A stretch of 64,000 nt of DNA from Sinorhizobium fredii. GTDB taxonomy: Bacteria; Pseudomonadota; Alphaproteobacteria; Rhizobiales; Rhizobiaceae. The translations under genes and the position numbers were made by a program. The stretch lies in contig NZ_CP024310.1 in assembly GCF_002944405.1 (NCBI RefSeq), forward strand, positions 1,550,001-1,614,000, read 5' to 3'. A model generated the notes under the pieces. That model searched no databases, was not told where the DNA came from, and saw only the letters and a program-made list of their open reading frames with translations. Below are positions 17,131 to 26,291 of the stretch, piece after piece. The first letter of the stretch is position 1, and every line of letters begins with the position of its first letter.

Positions 17131-17562
17131 AAAACGAAGCGGAACCAAATCCGCTCGCACAACCGATGTTACCGGTCCGTTGCGGCGAGTACCGACTAAA
17201 AGGCGACCGATGTCTTCCTCGTAGATCGTGCAGAGCGCGTTGCCTTCGTTGAGATCCAGGTCCGTCAAGGCCAGCAGCGAGGCGCGGACAAGCGTCCTGG
17301 TTGGAAAGTCTCAGCTTCGCTTCTGGACAGAAAGCGTAAAGCTCGTCGTCGGAACGGCACCGCGCGTGGCTCCCTCGAGCCAGGCTTCGTATACTCCGCA
17401 TTGGACTTATATTAGACCCCTCATGGTGGCGGATGGTTCCAATCAAAACGGCGACAGAGCCTGCACAGAGGGGCTAGTCATGGCGGGCTAGTAAAGCCGC
17501 GCAAGTCCTCCCGTTCCCCGCCAGCAATTTGGATGCTGCCGGCGACGTGGCCAACCGGTTAT
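17131..17562. other. Stretch with no supported gene
   Basis: A minus-strand frame at 17056-17268 (MTDLDLNEGNALCTIYEEDI...) looks partly protein-like but matches no family I know and overlaps the TetR remnant. I leave it uncalled. The rest appears non-coding or degraded. Confidence 0.35.
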
Positions 17563-18117
17563 TTATTTTGATCTTCGGCGCGGAGCCGATGCTTTCGTCG
17601 CCAGTCGGCGGGCAGCCGGCTCAACCGCTCTGGCTTGTTCGGCGTCCCCGCTAGCGGCCGCCATCTCGGTGTGCGCCTCGGCCATGATCTCGCCTTAGCC
17701 TTCACCGAGGTCCGCAACAGCGACCCTGCCTTGATCATAGGCAACCAGTCCGGGCACAACTCTTCTACCCGTAGGCTGAGCAAGGAACTCGATCCGTTTC
17801 ATAAATGCGCTTCCGTCGAACCTTTTGGACATTGTCAATGGCCCGTCGCCGGAAGGCGCTGCGTGGAAGAAAATCTCAAGATTGACTACAGGTATCGGAC
17901 GCATGCTGCGCAGAAGATCAATCTCCGGTCGCGTCGTTACGGCCAAGGAGCAATTATCAGAACGGAGTGCTTCAAAGACTTCCGGCACCGTCGACACTGC
18001 GATCGACTCATGCCCACGCTCCGCCAGTTTCGTGGCGATCATATTGGCCGCCGCCTTGGGCAGAAACACAAGGATTTTGTTGGGACGAATGGCTTCCAAA
18101 GATGGCGAGTTCCTCAT
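17563..18117 (-). pseudogene. Conserved-looking protein with an internal stop, response-regulator-like
   Basis: From ATG 18117 a good frame runs to a TAA at 17695 (140 residues: NKILVFLPKAAANMIATKLA, then VSTVPEVFEALRSDNCSLAV). In the same frame after the stop, protein-like sequence continues (MAEAHTEMAAASGDAEQ, PAARRLATKASAPRRRSK) to a stop at 17563-17565. I read this as one gene of about 185 codons interrupted by a single nonsense codon. The hydrophobic-strand and helix alternation resembles a receiver domain, but the phosphate-accepting aspartate is not evident. The first 140 residues could still be made. Family and function are unknown. Confidence 0.5.
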
Positions 18118-18320
18118 ACGGAGACGAAGAATTTAGCCTTTGCCTGTGCAAGAGTGTGTTTGGTTTTGTGTGATTTTGTTGCGGGCCTCGCCCACTCGTC
18201 CCAAAGGACGGGACCTGGCGACTTAGCGGGCTCGATGATTTGCCACCCCGAACCGCTCCGGAAGCACCCGGTCGCTCTCGCGCGCCTCGTTGACGCGATC
18301 GGGTATAGGGGCTTGTGGGA

Positions 18321-19715
18321 TCACACAGCGCAGCCAACGTGGCCAGTCGTTCGCTTAGGCGCGGCGCCGCTCGCCGCATGCCCTTCGGTAGGAAAATCCA
18401 TCTGTGCCGCGAGACCTTGCGGCGCTCTGTTCAGGAGTTCGATCGTGCCGCCATGTGCCCGCACGATGTCGTCGACGATCGAGAGCCCGAGACCGAACCC
18501 CCCGCGGTCGGTCGATGTTCGCGCCGTATCGGCCTTGAAGAAAGGTTCGAGCACCCGGGTACGCAAACTGACGGGAAGGCCCGGGCCGTCATCGATGACG
18601 CATATTCTCAGGCTCCCATTTCCAAGGATCGAAAGCTCCACCGATATTTCGTGAGCGAACTTGGTGCTGTTTTCGACGAGGTTGGTGATCGCACGTGCCA
18701 GTGATCTCGGCTTGCAGCGATAGGCAAAGCGCTCCGGTCCCACATATCGCACATTGAAGCCGACGTCGGAGAAATCGGAACAAACAGTCGTCAACAGACT
18801 GGGCAGGTCGGCATTGACCGGTTTCTCGGCCGCCATCTCCTTGCTGAGATAGCTGAGCGTATCGTTGACCATGTCGCTGAGAGCTGAGATATCGTTCAGC
18901 AACGCTGCTTTCAGCTCCGGCTGCGTCGAGCGCTCCGCCCGCAGCCGCAGTCGCGTCAGTGGTGTACGGAGGTCGTGGCTTATTGCGCGCAGCATGCGCG
19001 TGCGGTCATCGATCATGCTGCGAACGCGGCTGCGCATGTCATTCAATGATTTCGCTAGGGTTCGGATTTCGGCCACTCCGCCTTCGTTGAAAGGCCTGTC
19101 GGGCCCGTCATCGGGCTTCAAGGTTTCTGCGGCCTGCGCAAATTTAAGAAGGGGAGCCGCAATCACCCGTGCCGCATAGAGCGACAGAAGAACCACGGGC
19201 AGGACAAGACCCATCAGTTGCAGGACGATGCTGACTTGCTGATCGCTGATCCATGCATCCGGAGGCGGTGGCGCAGGGAGGAACGCCAGAGCCCGGTCAT
19301 CACCGACCCCGACGACCAGCACATCGTGTAGTTTTCCAGCGGAAGTCTTCGCCCGGAAAGCCGTTGCGAAGCTGGCTGGCAGATTGTTCTGCACAAGATG
19401 GCGGACATCCTCAAAGGAGATGTCCGTATCTGCCTGCTTCAAAAGCTCCGCTGCCGAAACCTGTTCGACCCGAAGCCCTGTCCCGGACGTGGCGTCTAGA
19501 ATCGCCGCTCGTTGCTCTGCGGACGTGGACGCTCGAACCTGATCGACGACCGTCTCGATCTTCAAGGCCGTCGTTCTGGCATACGAAACACTCTCCAGAT
19601 CGTCACGCAAGAGCAATTCGGAAATTACACCCAGCATGACGAGGCAGATGACGGGGCCGACAGCCAGGGCCGCAATCTGTCGGCGGATCGACCCAGCTTG
19701 AAAGCGTGCAAACAT
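18321..19715 (-). CDS. Two-component sensor histidine kinase
   Basis: The 464-residue inner membrane kinase has a first membrane helix at about 15-35, a periplasmic region of about 120 residues and a second helix at about 163-188. A HAMP domain follows (to about 240), then the phosphoacceptor His247 in RAISHDLRTPLTRLRLRAE and an HATPase domain. The latter has NLVENSTKFA (N box), DDGPGLP (G1) and GGFGLGLSIV (G2). It is complete. Its ATG shares a base with the stop of the response regulator gene (TGATG), so the two are coupled. The sensed signal is unknown. The divergent MipA-like outer membrane protein and TTAAG-type sites near the efflux operon suggest an envelope stress or drug cue. Confidence 0.93.
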   Translation of the reverse strand: MFARFQAGSIRRQIAALAVGPVICLVMLGVISELLLRDDLESVSYARTTALKIETVVDQVRASTSAEQRAAILDATSGTGLRVEQVSAAELLKQADTDISFEDVRHLVQNNLPASFATAFRAKTSAGKLHDVLVVGVGDDRALAFLPAPPPPDAWISDQQVSIVLQLMGLVLPVVLLSLYAARVIAAPLLKFAQAAETLKPDDGPDRPFNEGGVAEIRTLAKSLNDMRSRVRSMIDDRTRMLRAISHDLRTPLTRLRLRAERSTQPELKAALLNDISALSDMVNDTLSYLSKEMAAEKPVNADLPSLLTTVCSDFSDVGFNVRYVGPERFAYRCKPRSLARAITNLVENSTKFAHEISVELSILGNGSLRICVIDDGPGLPVSLRTRVLEPFFKADTARTSTDRGGFGLGLSIVDDIVRAHGGTIELLNRAPQGLAAQMDFPTEGHAASGAAPKRTTGHVGCAV

Positions 19716-20452
19716 CAGTACGCCTCGACTTTGGGCGTGAACACGTAGCCGCCGAGCCGGACCGTCTTGATCAGGGTCGGCTCCCGAACATTGAATTCGA
19801 TTTTCTGGCGAACTCGGCTGATGTGAACATCTATACTGCGTTCGACCGGACCTGCAGCACCGGCATGGGTCAGCCGGAGAAGCTGCTCACGCGTCATGAC
19901 GCGACCGGGATTCTGGCAGAATGCGAGGAGAATATCGAACTCGGCCGTCGTCATCGAAACGTGCACGCCCTCCGGATTCACGAGTTGCCGCAGGATCGGA
20001 TCGATCTGCCAACCGGCGAACTGCATGGCTGTCTGCTGCGGGGGGGAGATCGCTCCGTATGAGGCGCGCCGCAACAGCCCTTTTATTCGCGCCATCAATT
20101 CCCGCGGATGAAACGGCTTGGTAATGTAGTCGTCAGCTCCAAGCTCGATGCCTACAATGCGATTAATTTCATCGCCAAGTGCTGTGAGCATCACGATCGG
20201 AATGGTCGACGAGGCCCGCAGCCGCCGGCATATGCTGAACCCGTCTTCTCCCGGCAGCATGCCATCGAGCACAACCAGATCGAAGGACTGCTTCTTCAGG
20301 ATTGCATCCATGTTAGCGGCTGAGCCAACCGCAGCAGCTTCGAAACCATTCTCCGTCAACATTTCGATGACCATCGCAGCGATCTCGTCGTCGTCCTCGA
20401 CAAGAAGAATGCGAGGCACTGTCTCTGGCGCGATGAGATGTTGAGCTGTCAT
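19715..20452 (-). CDS. OmpR-family response regulator
   Basis: A receiver domain (RILLVEDDDEIAAMV, phosphoacceptor Asp in LVVLDGMLPGEDG, Lys in YITKPFHPRELMARI) is followed by an OmpR/PhoB winged helix (GVHVSMTTAEFDILLAFCQN; HAGAAGPVERSIDVHISRVR; TVRLGGYVF). I choose the ATG at 20452, giving 245 residues; an in-frame ATG at 20506 would add 18 residues. Neither has a strong ribosome site. It precedes and is coupled to the sensor kinase gene. OmpR-type regulators bind tandem direct repeats with about 10-bp spacing. Such repeats of TTAAG/CTTAA type occur before the first RND operon, and single copies occur near this gene and mipA. Confidence 0.92.
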   Translation of the reverse strand: MTAQHLIAPETVPRILLVEDDDEIAAMVIEMLTENGFEAAAVGSAANMDAILKKQSFDLVVLDGMLPGEDGFSICRRLRASSTIPIVMLTALGDEINRIVGIELGADDYITKPFHPRELMARIKGLLRRASYGAISPPQQTAMQFAGWQIDPILRQLVNPEGVHVSMTTAEFDILLAFCQNPGRVMTREQLLRLTHAGAAGPVERSIDVHISRVRQKIEFNVREPTLIKTVRLGGYVFTPKVEAY

Positions 20453-20515
20453 GTGGTTGCTCTTCAAGGGTGTGATCGAAAGCTGGGTTGAGGCACGATG
20501 TTTCATTGTCGCCAA

Positions 20516-20947
20516 AACACACCCAAAGTCACGGGTGAAGATATTTTGATATGTTAAGCTAAAGCTGGACCGTAGCGAGGCGCCACCACTCCGTCGGCCG
20601 CGCGACGATCATCGATACCGAAATCACCGGCTGGCCACACCATGACGAGTATTGGACCGAGCTTGTCTGAACGGATGGCTGGCCTTGAATTGTTCGGGTG
20701 CAGACAACTGGTCTGCACACTCACGCGGAAGCTGTGCGGACTGTTGCGAATGAGTGTCGTTCTGCACTCATTATCTGCGTTTCGCTCTGTTAGGCAGGAC
20801 CCGCGGGGCCAGCGGCATCGCCACGCCAACATTTCTTAACATCAGAAAACCCAAGTTAACGACGTCGTCCGGGATAGTGCGGCCGCGAGAGGTATGACGC
20901 ATTCCGCGTTGAACACTCTCTCGATCAGCCCCCAGGAGCGAGTTCGA
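20516..20947. promoter_or_regulatory. Divergent control region between the two-component genes and the MipA-like gene
   Basis: There is no gene here. GTTAAG occurs at 20553-20558, CTTAAC at 20835-20840 and GTTAAC at 20855-20860; the last two are 20 bp apart on the same helix face. These hexamers resemble the tandem TTGTTAAG repeats before the RND operon at 23548. They are candidate sites for the adjacent OmpR-type regulator. No clear -35/-10 pair was identified. Confidence 0.35.
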
Positions 20948-21811
20948 ATGTCATTGACCAAGTCCTTTTTAATCCGGCCGCGTGTCGCCATAGCTGCGGG
21001 TTTCGCGGTGTTTGCTTGCCCCCTGTTGCAGGCACGCGCTGCCGACCTTTACGAGAGCGAGGCGGCCGCCATTCCACCGTCAGGGAGCTTCGACAACGGA
21101 CGCTTCGGTGGGATACGCCAGAAGCTTTCGGACTGGGACGTTATGGTCGGCGCCGGAGCCATCTATGCGCCAAAATTCGAAGGATCCGACGAGTTTGAAC
21201 TCGTCCCCATTCCTATGATCTCCGCAACCTTCGGTGATCGCGTCACCGTCGATCCTGGCGGGGTGGCCGTCGACGTGTTCAAGTCCAACGGTTTCAAGTT
21301 CACGGTGAAGGGCGGCTACGACATGGGAGGGGGGCGCGATGAAGACGATTCCCCTCACCTTAAGGGCCTCGGTGACATCGACGCCGGCGCTGTCGTTGGA
21401 ACGCAGATCTCGTATGAACTGGGGCCCATGGAACTTTATGCGTCTGTCGACAAAACGATTGGCGGCAGCGACGGTCTGCTCGGTGAAGTCGGAGCGAATG
21501 TCTCCCATCACCATGATCGCTTTATCCTTTCCGCGGGCGCTTCCGCGACATTCGCCGACGACAACCATATGGAGAGCTACTTTGGGGTAACGGCTGCCCA
21601 GTCCGCACGGTCAGGCTTGCGGCAATACGATGCAGGCGCGGGTCTCAAGCGCGTCGACCTCGAAGCCTCCGTGACCTACATGGCGACGGAAAACTGGCTG
21701 ATCCGAGGCCAAGCAGGTGTCGGCTTCCTGACCGGCGACGCGAAGGACAGCCCGATCGTTCAGGACGATGTGCAGCCGTCAGCGATGTTGGTCGTCGGTT
21801 ACAAGTTCTAG
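20948..21811 (+). CDS. MipA/OmpV-family outer membrane protein
   Basis: The start is ATG 20948, with AGGAG about 10 bases upstream. The 287-residue precursor has a Sec signal (IAAGFAVFACPLLQARA, cleavage before ADLYES) and then a beta-barrel pattern. The MipA/OmpV signature is visible in DWDVMVGAGAIYAPKFEGSD and ELVPIPMISATFGDRV (mature residues about 40-75), and the protein ends VVGYKF with an aromatic last residue, as outer membrane barrels do. Family members act as porin-like or scaffolding proteins and are often controlled by a neighbouring two-component system, as seems to be the case here. The substrate is unknown. Confidence 0.9.
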   Translation: MSLTKSFLIRPRVAIAAGFAVFACPLLQARAADLYESEAAAIPPSGSFDNGRFGGIRQKLSDWDVMVGAGAIYAPKFEGSDEFELVPIPMISATFGDRVTVDPGGVAVDVFKSNGFKFTVKGGYDMGGGRDEDDSPHLKGLGDIDAGAVVGTQISYELGPMELYASVDKTIGGSDGLLGEVGANVSHHHDRFILSAGASATFADDNHMESYFGVTAAQSARSGLRQYDAGAGLKRVDLEASVTYMATENWLIRGQAGVGFLTGDAKDSPIVQDDVQPSAMLVVGYKF

Positions 21812-22174
21812 GAGACCAGCAGACAACAGCAATTCCGCTGGTCTCCCTGCATCGGGATCGGCGGAATTTCTGTGGCCGGCACAGCGCGACCCAGATCGTC
21901 GCGTTCGGCGACCAGCGTGCCTGGCGTCCCTGCCTTCGGCCTCCACAGAAAGACCGCTAGCCGTGCGGCAGTCTCCGGACGAGCACCGGAACCACGAACG
22001 AGGCTGCGAGCCGCAGTCGACAGACCGGCGACCGTGGCATTGGCCGGCACGATGCGGGTGATGGTCGCGTGAACAACGAGATCGATATTCTCTTTCCTTT
22101 CCATAACACGGTTGAATACTTATCAGGGCAATGCGGGGAAGCGCCCCCTGCTAAGTGAGGGAAGACGGGTGCGG
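21812..22174. other. Convergent intergenic stretch
   Basis: This lies between the stops of the MipA-like gene and the patatin gene. A minus-strand frame (22104 down to 21808, MERKENIDLVVHATITRIV...) begins with an ATG and a protein-like 30 residues, then becomes Arg/Pro-rich. It may be a short remnant but is not supported by a ribosome site or a known family. Confidence 0.35.
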
Positions 22175-23344
22175 CTATCGCCACTGCGCCATCTGTGTGG
22201 CTGCCGGCGTGTCGGTGAACGAGGGCCTGTCTTTCCACAGGCTGTCGCTTGCCATTCTTGCGTACCCCAAGTTGTAGACCGAGCGCATGTAATTCGTATT
22301 GAATGGGTCGGTCATGTCGTAGGAAACCTGCGCATCGATCGAAGCCATCCGAAACCGAATGCCGGTCTTTTGGGCATAGGCGTAGGTAGCCAGCAGCGCG
22401 CTGCGTGTCTGTGCCTTGATGAGGAGTGAACTCGCCCTCGCCATGACGATCAACGTATTGTTTGTGGTCATGGCGAATTCCGGCATGAGGGCGTTGTTGA
22501 CGAGAATGTACATGTTGAACTTAGGCCCTTTGGGCCATTCGTCCTCTTCTGCATTGGCAATCCACCCCTCCGGGATGGTCAGGATCTGGGAGGCTGCGCC
22601 TCCGTCGGAGTGCATCTCCTCAAACATTCGCCCACCGGCTTGGGCCTTGATGAGCACAGCGGGATAGAGGCCCGGGATGCTGGCCGATGCGATGATGATG
22701 TCCCGGAAGAGTTGCAACGCGTCGGGCCGGTTGCTGTCGGCGATGGCACCCATGTTCCAGATCACCGCTCTTTGGGAATCGAGGTTCGAGGTCAAAACGA
22801 GCAAGCGCCGTCCTTTGCGATGCTCCACGGCGATTCTCGCCAGTGTGTCGTGCGTCAGATACCGTTCGACCATTTTCCGAAGCGGTTCCTGGTTGAGGAG
22901 ACTTGCGCCCAGCAGCCCCCTGGGCAGAAATCTCACGTCGACCAACTCCTGGGCGACGCCGCTTGTATAAAGATCGACCAGCGCCTTGTCGTAGGCCGGC
23001 CCGAGAAAGGCATAAGGTGCAATCAACGCACCCGTGCTGACGCCGCTGACCATGTCGAATTCGGGCCGTTGTCCCTTGTCCGACCAGGCCTTCAGCGCTC
23101 CGACACTGAACGCGCCCCCGGCCCCTCCGCCCGACAATACGAGGTAGTTGATTTCCTTGTGTCTCAGGATAGGAAGCCAAGCACGTCCCTGGGGCAAACT
23201 TCCACGCGAATCCGCGTAAATGCGGATATCGCCAAACCCCTCGACACTGGCTGCCGATGCGGCTTTTGGCCCGTAAGGAATACGGCCCGGCGCCATACAA
23301 CCAGCAAGAAACGCCAACAGGAGGATAGCCAGCAGTCGAGGCAT
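22175..23344 (-). CDS. Patatin-like phospholipase lipoprotein
   Basis: The 389-residue precursor starts at ATG 23344 (AGAGG upstream). A lipoprotein signal is present, MPRLLAILLLAFLAGC, with the acylated Cys16. The patatin domain shows the oxyanion loop SGGGAGGAF (71-79), nucleophile Ser103 in GVSTG, and the Asp of the catalytic dyad in HSDGGAAS near 250. Patatins hydrolyse acyl chains from lipids. As a lipoprotein it likely acts on envelope lipids from the periplasmic side. The C terminus (DPFNTNYMRSVYNLGYARM) resembles other proteobacterial members. It is monocistronic and divergent from the RND operon. Confidence 0.9.
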   Translation of the reverse strand: MPRLLAILLLAFLAGCMAPGRIPYGPKAASAASVEGFGDIRIYADSRGSLPQGRAWLPILRHKEINYLVLSGGGAGGAFSVGALKAWSDKGQRPEFDMVSGVSTGALIAPYAFLGPAYDKALVDLYTSGVAQELVDVRFLPRGLLGASLLNQEPLRKMVERYLTHDTLARIAVEHRKGRRLLVLTSNLDSQRAVIWNMGAIADSNRPDALQLFRDIIIASASIPGLYPAVLIKAQAGGRMFEEMHSDGGAASQILTIPEGWIANAEEDEWPKGPKFNMYILVNNALMPEFAMTTNNTLIVMARASSLLIKAQTRSALLATYAYAQKTGIRFRMASIDAQVSYDMTDPFNTNYMRSVYNLGYARMASDSLWKDRPSFTDTPAATQMAQWR

Positions 23345-23547
23345 ATCTGTAGCCTCTACCTGCAATTCCGACGAGACATCAAAGCGTCCGCCAGCCGTCC
23401 ACCAGCCGCCGTGAATGCCGCTTCCGCTTCGAAGCCTGTTCGCCCGACTTGGTGACCGCAGTAGCAAACCTTCATAGTTCACAGCCAGATTTCTTCGAGA
23501 TATCTCTGGCGGAACTAATCGATTCTGTCGTTGGCTTGGGTTTCCTC

Positions 23548-23674
23548 TTGTTAAGAGTTGTTAAGCCGCATCCGCAGGAGCAACGGCGGATAATACGATT
23601 GCACGAGTAACTCTGGAGCCCGGAGTGCCTTTCTGCCCGGTACCGCCCGACATCAAACTTAATCTATCTTAATC
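23548..23674 (+). promoter_or_regulatory. Two tandem direct-repeat sites upstream of the first RND operon
   Basis: TTGTTAAG occurs twice, at 23548-23555 and 23558-23565, with a 10-bp period. CTTAATC occurs twice, at 23658-23664 and 23668-23674, also with a 10-bp period. Head-to-tail repeats with helical spacing are typical OmpR/PhoB-class operators. The efflux operon starts at 23746. The nearest such regulator is encoded at 19715-20452. Confidence 0.5.
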
Positions 23675-23745
23675 GATCTTCGACCCCGCCTCACATTCGA
23701 TCCGCTACATCCCGTGCAGAAAGTAAGGGATTGTGAGTGCAGTAA

Positions 23746-25191
23746 ATGAAGGCGGCCCATCGTAGAATCGTCGACATCGGCAGCATTGCGGCCTGCCTAG
23801 TCGTCTCAGGCTGCACGGTCGTAGCCGATCTCAGGAAACCCGACGTTGAGATCGCAAATGTCTGGCATGCGACTTTCCCGCATGGCGGCCGGACCAGTGA
23901 TCTTGTGTCCTGGTGGTCGACCTTCAGCGATCCGTCGCTGACAACGCTCGTCGCAATGGCACAAGCCAAAAGCCCCGGCCTGGAAGCCGTAGCAGCTGAG
24001 ATCGAGAGCGCCCGTGCCACGCTGGCGTCCACACAATCGAACCTCTTTCCGGGGCTCAGCGGCTCGGCTTCGCTCGCGCGCTCGGGCGCTGGCGGCAACG
24101 GTGCCAGCGAAGCTGCGGCCTCCACGATGACGAGCGGCAGCCTCGACGCCGCCTGGGAGCTCGACCTGTTCGGCAAAGTGCGGCAGAAAAGCGAGGCAGC
24201 ACGGTTGAGGGTTGACGAAAGGATCGCCGATTGGCACGGCGCGCGCGTATCGCTCGCCGCCGAGGTGGCGGACTATTATGTGCAATACCGTGCCTGTCGG
24301 CAGCTAGAGCGTACCTATACTGCCGAAGTAGCCTCGCAGCGCGAGACGATCCGGGCAACCGAGACGGCGGCGGCCTCTGGCTTCACGTCGAGCAGCGACC
24401 TTGCACTGGCCCGGGCGAGCGCTGCGGCCTCAGCCTCGACACTCACTGCGCAGCGCGCCGAGTGCGAACTTCTTATCAAGTTACTCACCCGCCTTACCAG
24501 CGGCGACGAGCCTCGTGTGCGCAATCTTCTGGCGAAAGGCTGGTCGGACATTCCGACGCCGAAGACCTTCAGCGTCACGGCCGTGCCAGCCGATGCCCTG
24601 CGGCAACGCCCTGACATCAACGCGCTGGAACTCGAGGTCGCCGCTTCACTCGCCGAGGTCGGAGCGGCAAAAGCAGACCTCTATCCGAGCCTCAGCCTCG
24701 GCGGCTCCGTGACGATCGGCAGTTCTTCGCTGACGGGAACTTCGGCGCCCTGGTCCTTCGGCCCGGCCCTTTCAATCCCGCTCTTCAACGGCGGTTCGCG
24801 CCGCGCGGCGGTGGCAAGCGCGGTAGCCGCCTACGATCTGGCAGTGGCCGCCTACAAATCAGGCGTGCTGGATGCAGTCGCCGAAGTCGAAGCCGCGCTC
24901 GTGCGGATCAACAGCACGCGACGGCGCATCGGCGACGCGACGGTCGCGGCGCGCAACTACCGCGCCTATTTCAACGCCGTGGATTCAAACTGGAAAGCGG
25001 GCGGCGCGAGCCTTCTCGACCGTGAGACCGCCCGGCGGTCGGCGCAGTCGGCAGAACTCTCGCTCATCGAGATCCGCCGCGACTCGGTACGCTACTGGAT
25101 CGCACTCTACAAAGCACTCGGCGGCGGCTGGAATACGAGCGCCGCGGCCTCCGGAACTCTCCAGAAAAAATCAAAAGGAAATCAGCTCTGA
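23746..25191 (+). CDS. Outer membrane efflux lipoprotein (NodT/OprM family)
   Basis: The 481-residue precursor has a lipoprotein signal (ACLVVSGC, Cys23) and two repeated outer-membrane-factor units. The first covers about 55-250 (WWSTFSDPSLTTLVAMAQAK, SLDAAWELDLFGKVRQKSEA). The second covers about 275-460 (RQRPDINALELEVAASLAEV, LSIPLFNGGSRRAAVASAV). This is the trimeric TolC-like channel of the NodT/CusC type. It opens an operon with an adaptor and a pump gene, and its stop overlaps the adaptor start (ATGA). The ribosome site is weak. The second RND operon has no channel gene and may share this one. Confidence 0.92.
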   Translation: MKAAHRRIVDIGSIAACLVVSGCTVVADLRKPDVEIANVWHATFPHGGRTSDLVSWWSTFSDPSLTTLVAMAQAKSPGLEAVAAEIESARATLASTQSNLFPGLSGSASLARSGAGGNGASEAAASTMTSGSLDAAWELDLFGKVRQKSEAARLRVDERIADWHGARVSLAAEVADYYVQYRACRQLERTYTAEVASQRETIRATETAAASGFTSSSDLALARASAAASASTLTAQRAECELLIKLLTRLTSGDEPRVRNLLAKGWSDIPTPKTFSVTAVPADALRQRPDINALELEVAASLAEVGAAKADLYPSLSLGGSVTIGSSSLTGTSAPWSFGPALSIPLFNGGSRRAAVASAVAAYDLAVAAYKSGVLDAVAEVEAALVRINSTRRRIGDATVAARNYRAYFNAVDSNWKAGGASLLDRETARRSAQSAELSLIEIRRDSVRYWIALYKALGGGWNTSAAASGTLQKKSKGNQL

Positions 25192-26291
25192 TGCGAGCGA
25201 AACCCCTTGTTGTTGCCCTTTTCCTCGGTGTGAAGCTCGTTTCGGCCGCGGCGCCTGTGCTCGCGCAACAGAACGAGGCAGCAGCGCTTACCGTCGCCGT
25301 AGCAAAGCCTGCAGAACGCCAGTGGCCTGAGACGATACCGGCCAGCGGCTGGCTGAAACCATGGCACGAGGCGGTCATCGCTGCGGAGATCGATGGCCTG
25401 CGTGTGACCGATGTCCTTGTCGATGTCGGATCGGTCGTCTCTCGAGGTCAGCCCCTCGGCCGACTTGCCGACGAATCGGTGCGCGCTGAACTGCATTACC
25501 AGGAGGCGGCGCTGGCAAGCGCCAGGGCCGACCTCGCCAAGGCGAGGGCGAATGCCGGCCGGGCACGCAAGGTGGAGGGAAGCGGCGCGCTTTCGGATGA
25601 GAAGATCAACGAATACCTGATCGCCGAGCAGACGGCGATCGCCGGTGTCGAATCCGCCGAGGCCTCGCTGGAAAGCCAAAAGATCAAGCTTGCCAAGACA
25701 ACCATCCTGGCCGCGGACGATGGGCTGATCACATCCCGCTCGGCCCAGCTTGGCGCGGTCGTCTCCTCCGGCACGGAACTGTTCCGCATGATCCGCCAAC
25801 AGCGCGTCGAATGGCAGCCGGAAGTGTCTGCACGCTATTTGCCGCGCATCAAGGAAGGCCTGGCCGCTACGTTCGTCGGTCCCGGTGACCGACGCGTCAA
25901 AGGGACAGTTCGGCTCGTCGGCCCGACCGTCAGCACCGATACCGGACGGGCACTCCTCTATGTGGCGCTGCCGCAGGAGGCGCGCCCTCCCATCGGCCTT
26001 TACGTCACCGGTCAGATCGAACTTGACACCACGGCGGCGCTAACCGTGCCCGAGACGGCGCTGATCCTGCGTGACGGCATCTCTTACGTCTTCACCGTGG
26101 ACGCAGATAAGCGCGCTTCCCGCGTTCGTGTGGAAACCGGCCGCCGCAATGGTAGCGAAGTGGAGATCCTCTCGGGCCTCGACCGCTCGGCCGAGGTCGT
26201 GATGGCGGGCGGCGCTTTCCTTTCAGACAAGGCCTTCGTCCGCGTGGTCGGTGACGCGCTCGTTCAGCTCGAAGAGGGAGAAGCCCGATGA
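25191..26291 (+). CDS. RND efflux periplasmic adaptor (membrane fusion protein)
   Basis: The 366-residue precursor has an N-terminal signal (LVVALFLGVKLVSAAAPVLA). It shows the usual adaptor layout: a lipoyl half (AEIDGLRVTDVLVDVGSVVS near 65-85), an alpha-helical hairpin (about 100-165), the second lipoyl half (KTTILAADDGLITSRSAQLG near 170), then beta-barrel and membrane-proximal domains (GLYVTGQIEL, VPETALILRDG). Start and stop overlap both neighbouring genes (ATGA), and AAAAGGAAA precedes the ATG. It should link the pump encoded next to the NodT-type channel encoded before it. Confidence 0.92.
   Translation: MRAKPLVVALFLGVKLVSAAAPVLAQQNEAAALTVAVAKPAERQWPETIPASGWLKPWHEAVIAAEIDGLRVTDVLVDVGSVVSRGQPLGRLADESVRAELHYQEAALASARADLAKARANAGRARKVEGSGALSDEKINEYLIAEQTAIAGVESAEASLESQKIKLAKTTILAADDGLITSRSAQLGAVVSSGTELFRMIRQQRVEWQPEVSARYLPRIKEGLAATFVGPGDRRVKGTVRLVGPTVSTDTGRALLYVALPQEARPPIGLYVTGQIELDTTAALTVPETALILRDGISYVFTVDADKRASRVRVETGRRNGSEVEILSGLDRSAEVVMAGGAFLSDKAFVRVVGDALVQLEEGEAR

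Noticed and set aside
17635..18654. 339-codon plus-strand frame
   Set aside because: It runs antisense to the receiver-like gene and the sensor kinase end. Composition is Arg/Pro-rich and no domain is seen.
21808..22104. 98-codon minus-strand frame between mipA and patatin genes
   Set aside because: No ribosome site or family; only the first third looks protein-like.
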